Source of the DNA: Zhengitettix transpicula
Taxonomy: Eukaryota; Arthropoda; Insecta; Orthoptera; Tetrigidae
Reading direction: 5' to 3'
Length of the DNA stretch: 64,000 nt
NCBI GenBank assembly: GCA_037074705.1
Contig: CM073591.1
Span: 33,212,587 to 33,276,586 of the forward strand
Shown here: piece by piece, positions 57,410-64,000 of the stretch
How positions within the stretch are numbered: position 1 is the first letter of the stretch
Layout: the number at the start of each line of letters is the position of its first letter
The notes under the pieces: model-generated
Told to the model about the DNA's origin: nothing
Databases searched by the model: none
Seen by the model: only the letters and a program-made list of their open reading frames with translations
Position numbers and translations under genes: made by a program

Positions 57410-57970
57410 TCTTCTTCTCTCAAGGACTTCGAATTTTTCAATGCTATCCACTCAACAACTATCTACAGAAATGCTGAACAACGACGGTATAACTGAAAAG
57501 CAAACGCATACCAAATGTGGCACTTAATACATTTTAAAAACTGTAATAGATGAACTAGCTCCATCCACGCTTTTCTATGATTTTAATTAGAAGACGGAAT
57601 TTCTAATAAATTATTTAATTTCGGCACATAAAATTTTTTGCTTAAATGTATATGTGACATGATTACAATTATAGTTGTTTCGCATCTAATTCAAGAAAAT
57701 ATATGCTCAAGAATAAGAAAATAGTTTTGTTATATAAATATACTTGTTTTAAAATATTATCATGCGTATCAAATGACGATAGATTATTACTAAATCTAAG
57801 AATATGGCCTTCATTACAAATTGCAATGAGGTATCTTGCCCATTTATTTGATGGAAATTTATGATCGCTCACTGCAGACTCTTGCAATTTCCTCCCTTTT
57901 CGGTGACCGGACATATCGGGAGCGGAAGCTAATAACACCCACACCGACCGATAAATCTCCATTTGTACTC
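57410..57970. other. Unannotated stretch, probably intron
   Basis: AT-rich. It lies directly after the donor site of the minus-strand exon (57967-57972), so it is probably intron. Confidence 0.45.
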
Positions 57971-57972
57971 AC
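57967..57972 (-). promoter_or_regulatory. Splice donor of the exon
   Basis: GG|GTGAGT on the minus strand leaves a single G of the next codon (phase 1). Confidence 0.65.
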
Positions 57973-58238
57973 CCATCTCGTCGATGATGGGCGCCATCCG
58001 CAGCGTGACTCCGACGAGCAGGATGGACATGAGCAGCAGCAGACAGGCCGTGGCGATGATGGTCCAGCGCGCCCTCGCCGGCAGGTCCTCCGCCTCCAGC
58101 AGCTTCTGCTTCTTGCCAGCCCCGGTCGGCCCCGCTCCGCCCTGCCCCCGTCGCCGGCGCTTCTTCCGCCGACCTCGACGTCGCCCTTCCTCCTCCTCTT
58201 CCATCGTGAGCGACACGTAGTCGGGGGGCAGCATCTTC
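57973..58238 (-). CDS. Internal exon of a single-span membrane protein, unnamed
   Basis: This 266-bp GC-rich exon is bounded on the minus strand by a polypyrimidine-like CCCACCCTACAG acceptor (exon starts 58238) and a GTGAGT donor (57972-57967). It encodes 88 full codons with one base over at each end: KMLPPDYVSLTM, an acidic EEEEE, a basic cluster rich in R/K (exon residues 19-30), a GQGGAGPTGAG linker and KKQKLLEAEDLPARAR. A hydrophobic span follows (TIIATACLLLLMSILLVGVT, residues 59-78), then LRMAPIIDEM. By the positive-inside rule the N-terminal side is cytoplasmic and the C-terminal side outside or lumenal. I do not recognise the family. Base composition and splice sites set it apart from everything else in the window. 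The flanking exons were not found. Confidence 0.75.
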
Positions 58239-58252
58239 CTGTAGGGTGGGAC
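58239..58252 (-). promoter_or_regulatory. Splice acceptor of the exon
   Basis: TCCCACCCTACAG|G on the minus strand, with further pyrimidines upstream (GCCCTGTCCC). The reading frame is entered at the third base of a codon. The open frame continues upstream to 58288 without a stop, so a retained or alternative start there cannot be excluded, but the AG and the drop in GC favour splicing. Confidence 0.6.
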
Positions 58253-58254
58253 AG

Positions 58255-59390
58255 GGCACAAGCAAGGGAACTTTACCTCCAGGACCACTCCACTCCCTCG
58301 GAACTCACTGAACGAGCCATCTCTACTTTTACAAACAGCTTTACACTAGGAAGTGGGTATTTTCAACATAGTATTATCACAATTAAAAGGGAAATCTTGG
58401 AAAAGCTTCTGATTCAATACATTGCAATCCTTAGGTTGACAACAAAATAACTAGAATAATGCTGTAACTTTGTTTTAAGTATGACTCCCACTAAGTCATC
58501 AGACTTTCTTTCTCTGCTTACAACATTTCAGTGAGACTACGCAGGAGTTTGTACCTCTTCCACTGTCAAAATGTGGATGTCTACTTGGTTCTGGAGAATA
58601 GAACACACATTTATTACTTTTCGCATCGGGCATTTTCCAACGCAACTAAAAAAACGCAATTATATTTAACTGGTCACCCACTGCACCTGAGTCGTTCAAT
58701 CGAGTTGTACCTTTGCCCAACGCTGAAGAATTAAGCTCAACACGACACCGAAAATAGCTCCTATGCAACATCATTCACGTTTTTTTCTCGTCGGGACTCG
58801 TATAATAATGAATAATTGTACGCAATTGTGTTTCAAATTTATCGGATGAAATTTCTGTAGTACGTTCATTCTTAAATAGCTAAAGTGTAAATCAAAATGG
58901 CTAATCTATCTTTCATGATTCTCCGTTAATTCCTGTTGACCGGCTGCAGCGATCAATTGCAAATGTTTCGATATTTAATTTGCATACTGAGTATTTGACT
59001 AAAAATGTTTGTCTCTGAAATTCTGTTTTGTACGCATACGTTTAAATTGGATTGTTTCAGATGCGAATTTAAATAATTTCGAGAATAATCCATAACAACA
59101 AAAAAAAAGAATGAACAACTTAAGCATGTAAGTTGATGCCAGTCGCAGATCCTGCTACAGCGGCTCAAAGCTCTAGAAGATAATCTTTGGTGAATCATCG
59201 ACTTACTTGTCAACGACCGTGGTTCAACTTGCTATTACATAAAATTGTTAAAGCAGCAAGTAAACTCTGGGACTCGACAAAAAAATGGAATATTGTATAC
59301 ATTTCCACTCCAACTTGTGTAACAGATGAAGTAGTTGGGTAACAAATATTCTACCCTGGAGTGCCAAAAACACTTAACATAGGTTCCAGA
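58255..59390. other. Unannotated stretch, probably intron
   Basis: It lies upstream of the exon acceptor. No further exon was recognised; frames at 58531-58734 and 58953-59213 have no signature. Confidence 0.4.
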
Positions 59391-59392
59391 GA

Positions 59393-59870
59393 GCTCTGGC
59401 GGGGGCTACCTTTGGGGATGTTCTCACATCTCTCTGGGTTTTTTTTTAACTAAGTTTCCCACATGCCGAGGCACCTCGGTCTGTTTTGAGAGGTGTATGT
59501 TCCGGGGTCGCAGACCTTGGGCATACGACAAGAGTTGTCCGCTATTCCTATTGGAATAGTCGGCCAGCTGCCTCCTAAACAGGCCAAGGCATGGCGAGGG
59601 GTAAGCTGCGTCCCCACAGCAAACCCCTGTCCCGCGTGGGACAAGTACCCAATGCCCGACCTACCTGATGCAGATTTGTCTAGGATTTGTCCTGCATTAC
59701 TTTTAGGCGAATGCGGGGTACGATCTTTAAACTGTAACCCGGGGCCCTAGTTAACCCTTGGCTACCTTCCTACACCCTACCGCATACACCCTTTCAAATC
59801 CCTTTCCTATGCTATAAGAGGGGAGTTGTCACTATGTGGATTACCCTATACATAGCCTATCTACACCCCC
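59393..59870 (+). mobile_element. R1 copy, subfamily B
   Basis: It reads from CTCTGGCGGGGGCTACC through AGGCACCTCGGTCTG, GGCCAGCTGCCTCCTAAAC and GGGGCCCTAGTTAACCC to ACCCTATACATAGCC. The tail position is occupied by a C-run (59867-59876) rather than an A-run. Confidence 0.8.
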
Positions 59871-59879
59871 CCCCCCGTA

Positions 59880-61635
59880 TATTGAGAGGAGACAGTTGTA
59901 ACTTATATCGTCCATTTTGTTACTAAAACATATTTTTGTCTAATATACAAATATGTTGCTACGGAGGGAGTCGTTGTGCGGTGCGGCTCCCCGCTGGCTC
60001 CGAACTAGGGAGCGAATGACTCCAAAGTGTAATACGGGGGGTAAACCGTGTTTCTGCAGCGTTCCGCTCTTTGAGCGACATCTCCTTCTCCTCTTTGCGC
60101 CAGCTCACAACTCGCTCAGGAGCGATGCGCATCGTCTCCGCTGTTTGAACGACTCATCGCAAGGTGTGGGAGTCATGGAGTGGCTCAGCCCCATCTCTAG
60201 TCTAATCCTTATTTTTTAAAATACCGTACAAAGCCCATGTGATTTCTGACAAAAAAATTAAAATATCGGATTTTCTCTGAATTTAAAACTTAACATTTCT
60301 TAAAGATTCCTTTAACTAACAAGTATGTTTAGTCAGAACAAATTTTTTCTTAAAGATTCTTTTAGAGATTGCACACATTTTTTCTTGGTGTCTCTCTTAT
60401 TTTATGTTCATTGAATATTAAAATATTCGTTATGCATCATTTTTCTTTCACAGTAAATTTACAAATGCGTGATGAAGTATCAAAGAAGTTACAGATGTAC
60501 AGTAGGGAATGTAGTAGTGCTCTGTCTGCCTGTCCTGCGATGGAACTTTATTTATTTAATTGGCTTGTAAATGATAATCGCAGGGAGATTCGCATCTAAG
60601 ATAGAGTGGCACTTCCCTAGAAAGATCTCGATCTCGTTCTCTTTGTTATTATAATAACATTTGACATTGCGTTTCCTTATCGGACCCTTTCAGTGCGGTG
60701 TCAAGTGTTTCGTAAGTCTCAGAAAATTAAACGTCAATAGCAGTTGCTGGACGGGGTTTTCAGTAAATTAGAGAGCATCTACTCTTTAATCGACCCTGGT
60801 TTCCTTACAACGATTTCCGTAACACATACGAAACTTCAGTATTCATCTTGCACGCATTACAAACATTATCGTAACTTTCTCAGAAACGCACATTTTTTGT
60901 CAGTTTCCAGGTGAAAGTTGATTATTTACGGCTCATACTTCACTACTCAAATTAATAATACATCAAATAAAAGTATGACACTCCTTATTTAATACTTTCA
61001 TGTTGACCTTACTCTTTTGAAAAATTTGTATAGCAAAGACTAATTCTGAATCCCTGCTTTATAGTTTTGAGTATATGTTGAAACCTTTAATTTTTATTTG
61101 ATTGATTAAATAAAGCTGTTTTTCAGCAATTGATTTTTCATACGGCAACACGTAAGTACGCAGACTCGTACAGTATGTTTGCTATACGTAGCATTAAAAT
61201 TTATTCTTATACCTTAATGCAATCAAAATTGCAAAATGCAGATGTCTAGAATCATTGAAAAACCAGGGGTGACAAAGTTCTCCAATCCCATTTCAATATA
61301 AAGTAAGATATATTCAACATTGCCATCGAACATTTAAGATTCCATTAATTCATATTTAATTATACCAATTATAGAATTAAAATTCCATTTCGTGCAATAA
61401 AAATATAAACAACACCACCACTAACCTGAAAGTCATACTCAACAGTAAAAACATGGTATGACATGCAATAAAATTAATTACGAACCTAAAACTCCGTTAC
61501 CAATTTGACCAATAGCGCAACAGACAATTAAATTTGCCGGCGTTGCCCATGTACTTATTTATATAATCCGGAAAAAGTATTTAATTCTATACTAACCTTT
61601 AGTCAAGAAGTGAATTAACCTAAATATAACTGTTC
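59880..61635. other. Unannotated stretch with a GC-rich patch
   Basis: A GC-rich patch (59950-60200) with CGGTGCGGCTCCCCGCTGG and an 88-codon plus frame has no recognised domain; it might be a repeat not sampled elsewhere in this window. The rest is AT-rich and empty. Confidence 0.35.
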
Positions 61636-61639
61636 CTAG

Positions 61640-61735
61640 TTCCATCCCCCCTTTCTAATCCCTTCCTATGCTATTAAAGGGGAGTTGCCCAATGTGGATC
61701 ACCCTCGTGTAGCCTGTTGCCCTAAAAAATAAAAA
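61640..61735 (+). mobile_element. R1 3' fragment, subfamily A
   Basis: Only the last ~80 bp (ATCCCCCCTTTCTAATCCC to CTCGTGTAGCCTGTTGCCC) plus an AAAAAATAAAAAATAAAAA tail. This is a severe 5' truncation, the clearest sign of A-tail-primed insertion. Confidence 0.85.
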
Positions 61736-61739
61736 ATAA

Positions 61740-62355
61740 AAAGTACACACTTTCGACCGATAGTTAATTAATTTGAACAGCTATAAAATACATTGAATTT
61801 GATTGCATCAGTCCCAACAAACAAAATTTCTTAAATACACTCCTTAAATATTGCAGGATATAATTGTCCATCAGTCTTCAGACATTACGAAAGATTAAAT
61901 TGACGAAATTGTTAGCTAGATTCACAGTGAAAACAAAGGGTCGTTTCATTGGAGTCACTAATATGGCATGAAAATTAACTTACATTTTCCGCCTGCATCG
62001 TAAAAAATGTCTTATTATTTTTTATAATCATTAGATGGAGAATTACTGGATAAAGTTACATGTTTTATTGAATGAAAATATTTCTGCTTTATTTCATTAC
62101 GGGAAAAGTAACTATTTCCTGTGTTCGTCGCGTAGTAACGTCTCTCTGTCGCGTGACGTCATGGTCTCTTGACGCGCGGGAACACAAAATGATCACATTT
62201 TCAATTATAATTCTTTCTACCTTTATGCTAGGGGTTTCTCGCCCCCCACAGTACAGTTTCTCGTTTTTTGAAGAACCAAGTTTCCTTGCGCTCTGTCCAT
62301 GCGTTTAAGTTTGTGATCAGATTAACGTAAATATATACGCACATACATCCCTTTT
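61740..62355. other. Unannotated AT-rich stretch
   Basis: Nothing recognised. Confidence 0.4.

Positions 62356-62360
<5 letters not shown>

Positions 62361-62391
<31 letters not shown>
62361..62391. repeat. (TA)n microsatellite
   Basis: About 31 bp of alternating TA. Confidence 0.9.
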
Positions 62392-62394
<3 letters not shown>

Positions 62395-62395
<1 letters not shown>

Positions 62396-63247
62396 AATAG
62401 CAGCCTGTAATGACCACAAAGCTCCCGAGACTTTTGATTAATAATTATTTTTTTAAAAAATAAGGTGTTATTATTTCATCAATCAAATAAACAAGATGAA
62501 ACATAAAAAAAATTATTATTCGGAGTTCGACCTCAAGACCAAATTTAGTGAATAATGTTACTGGAGAAGTGCATGGACAATGTGACACAGAAGCGTCATA
62601 TAATTAACAAATTTCCACGTTGCCTACTCATTTTGGTATTTCGGAAAAAAGTTTCGGCGTCCAATTAGTTTATTTAAATGGATATTAATGGTAACCAGGA
62701 TTAAACAGTTATCTTTTAGTAGTGATGTGGTTGAGGATGAGGCGTAGAGTTGCGTCGTCTATAAAGGGACGCGTGCTTACTCTTCCGTGGAATCCAGCAA
62801 ACTGGAAGATTGGTCAGTCAGCTGGTTACTACCAACTCCGCCAACGTGAACGTCAAAATCACTCTGGGAAATCAACGCCACTTCCGCAACAAACTAATGA
62901 CTTTCCCTCGGTAATCTGAGCTGGAAGTTCCTCGACAGTCGTTGATTCAGAGAGCATTAAGCAAGTAATTGCAGAAGTTATCTTACGGTTCAACTATCGA
63001 GGAGGAGAATATTGTGAAACTGACATTTCAATTTGCTCAACACGAATTATTCTTTGATGGATGGTTCCTTTTCTTTTACTTCCTTTAACCGACATCTGTT
63101 GTTGACGTAATTGATGACGACAAAGCCTCCCGGACATGAGGTCACGTCTACAACTGTAGGTGAATTTACGGCGAAAGAGTTTTGCGACGTGGTGAGATGT
63201 GTGCAAGGAACGGAATACTGAAAAAGTAAAATAACTTGAAATGGAAA
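62395..63247. other. Unannotated stretch with a promoter-like patch
   Basis: A TATAAAG box (62760) in a CG-containing patch (62730-62960) is followed by CTGGTTACTACCAAC and GTGAACGTCAAAATC, loosely like the promoter and core order of the PLE derivative at 27.5 kb. No gene is called; open frames of 65-124 codons lack signatures. Confidence 0.35.
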
Positions 63248-63526
63248 AACTAGAAGAATGACAGTAAAAGTTTCTCGGGCTTCCAGCCGGGTAAACTCGT
63301 CGATAGCACGCGACGTTTCGATGACATTCAGCGTCATCATCTTCTGGCGAAGTGCCGAGTTGTCTGAGCGAGTTGTCCGCTGAGCGGCACTTCGCCAGAA
63401 GATGATGACGCTGAATGTCATCGAAACGTCGCGTGCTATCGACGAGTTTACCCGGCTGGAAGCCCGAGAAACTTTTACTAACTTTCTACACCGGGAAAAC
63501 CTTCGTTCTACAACTAGAAGAATGAC
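63248..63526. mobile_element. Perfect inverted-dimer PLE derivative with 15-bp target duplication
   Basis: AACTAGAAGAATGAC occurs at 63248-63262 and 63512-63526. Between them, arms 63263-63357 and 63385-63479 are perfect reverse complements (95 of 95 bases) around a 27-bp spacer. A 32-bp unpaired 3' tail (ACTTTCTACACCGGGAAAAC, then CTTCGTTCTAC) follows. Each arm holds a hammerhead-like core. It has no ORF of its own. The identical arms and intact target duplication make it the youngest insertion in the window. Confidence 0.85.
63385..63432 (+). ncRNA. Hammerhead-like motif with 6-bp stem II (mirrored in left arm)
   Basis: CGC, CAGAAGA, T, GATGAC, GCTGAAT, GTCATC, GAAACGTC, GCG. Stem I is CGC/GCG, stem II a perfect GATGAC/GTCATC abutting GAAAC, and stem III AC/GU with C before the cut site. 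U4 of the core is A, which would be expected to hurt cleavage. The mirror copy is at 63311-63356 on the minus strand. Confidence 0.6.
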
Positions 63527-63529
63527 TTA

Positions 63530-64000
63530 TGAGTAACTTATATTTTCGTGTAGGAATCAGAAAGGGTCATGGAGATGAACGTGAAAATAAATTTCCAATC
63601 TCATAGTATTAATGATCCAGCATCAGATACATCTGTGACAACCTTTTTCAGTTTTCATACACATAGAAATCCAATACAAAGTGTTGAGTGTTTCATTGCT
63701 TTATTCGGACATATTGAGTGAGAGCTGAGGCACTAAGAATCAACTGCAGAGTTTCTCATTTTTCTATCTATCCCTGAAAATAACAACACTTCCAACTCTC
63801 CATAATCTCTCACCCTTTATTTTCTCCAATTAAATAAAATTTTTTGCTTACCTCAACTAACAATGGTAATCCCAGAAAATAAATTAAATCACTTACTGAA
63901 GAATCGACGTAAACATAGTTTAAAACGGAAATATTTCTCCTTGAAAGGGAAGTTCGTGAAATAAGGAAGGGTTTACTCTTCAAACAGCGAAAATATTTTT
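63530..64000. other. Unannotated stretch
   Basis: No gene or repeat recognised to the window end. Confidence 0.4.

Noticed and set aside
57836..58450. 204-codon plus-strand open frame over the exon
   Set aside because: It is the antisense of the GC-rich minus-strand exon. The minus frame has splice sites, a plausible membrane span and charge pattern; the plus frame gives Pro/Arg-rich noise.

Overview
The window looks like non-coding DNA from an animal nuclear genome, most likely an insect or another arthropod. It is AT-rich, has no prokaryotic-style operons, and is packed with decayed retroelements (Penelope-like, BEL/Pao, non-LTR), a Tc1-type transposase relic, a tRNA-derived SINE, solo LTRs and long simple repeats. 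Almost all open frames present are short chance ORFs or frames inside repeats. The one convincing host coding segment is a GC-rich internal exon on the minus strand (57973-58238). It has an acidic run, a basic run and one membrane span, and is bounded by AG/GT splice sites. The window is therefore probably intergenic or very long intron sequence around that exon.

Layout. 1-9.9 kb: a 258-bp tandem duplication, a SINE relic, an inverted-repeat Penelope-like (PLE) derivative, two PLE endonuclease relics (2.1-3.0 and 8.1-8.7 kb), the first copies of an A-tailed dispersed repeat (called R1 here) and a 1.2-kb element with ~190-bp inverted arms. 9.9-18 kb: a 107-bp tandem duplication, the Tc1 relic (12.8-13.3 kb), a cluster of inverted-repeat PLE derivatives (14.8-15.8 kb), a solo LTR with a 4-bp target duplication (15928-16900) and an R1 copy. 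18-27.7 kb: simple repeats, a (GA)n tract grown out of a SINE head, a non-LTR reverse transcriptase relic, a second and a fragmentary third copy of the LTR, and PLE derivatives with intact target-site duplications. 27.7-43 kb: mostly unremarkable AT-rich DNA with an ancient R1 copy, a duplicated SINE block, PLE terminal fragments and R1 copies. 43-50 kb: a PLE relic with reverse transcriptase and GIY-YIG parts flanked by inverted terminal repeats, a BEL/Pao integrase-tail relic and an R1 tandem. 50-64 kb: two further R1 tandems or copies, the host exon and a perfect 95-bp inverted repeat with a 15-bp target-site duplication.

The most interesting pattern is a recurrent RNA-like motif at more than twenty places. 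It has the form CUGANGA, then AA, a 4-bp stem-loop, A, then GAAACGUY. It is attached to the ends of Penelope-like elements and to small inverted-repeat derivatives of them. It matches the hammerhead ribozyme core, including a 2-bp stem III (AC/GU) and, in the best copies, a 5-6 bp stem I. Stem II pairs vary in a compensatory way between copies (GGAA/TTCC versus GCAA/TTGC). Many copies lie as head-to-head inverted dimers, and at least four of the elements have direct-repeat target duplications of 8-15 bp. This suggests a family of non-autonomous, ribozyme-bearing PLE derivatives that moves as inverted dimers.

A second theme is the R1 repeat, with at least 16 copies. It has two 3'-end subfamilies, 5' truncations, head-to-tail tandems joined at oligo(A) tracts and a recurrent internal breakpoint.
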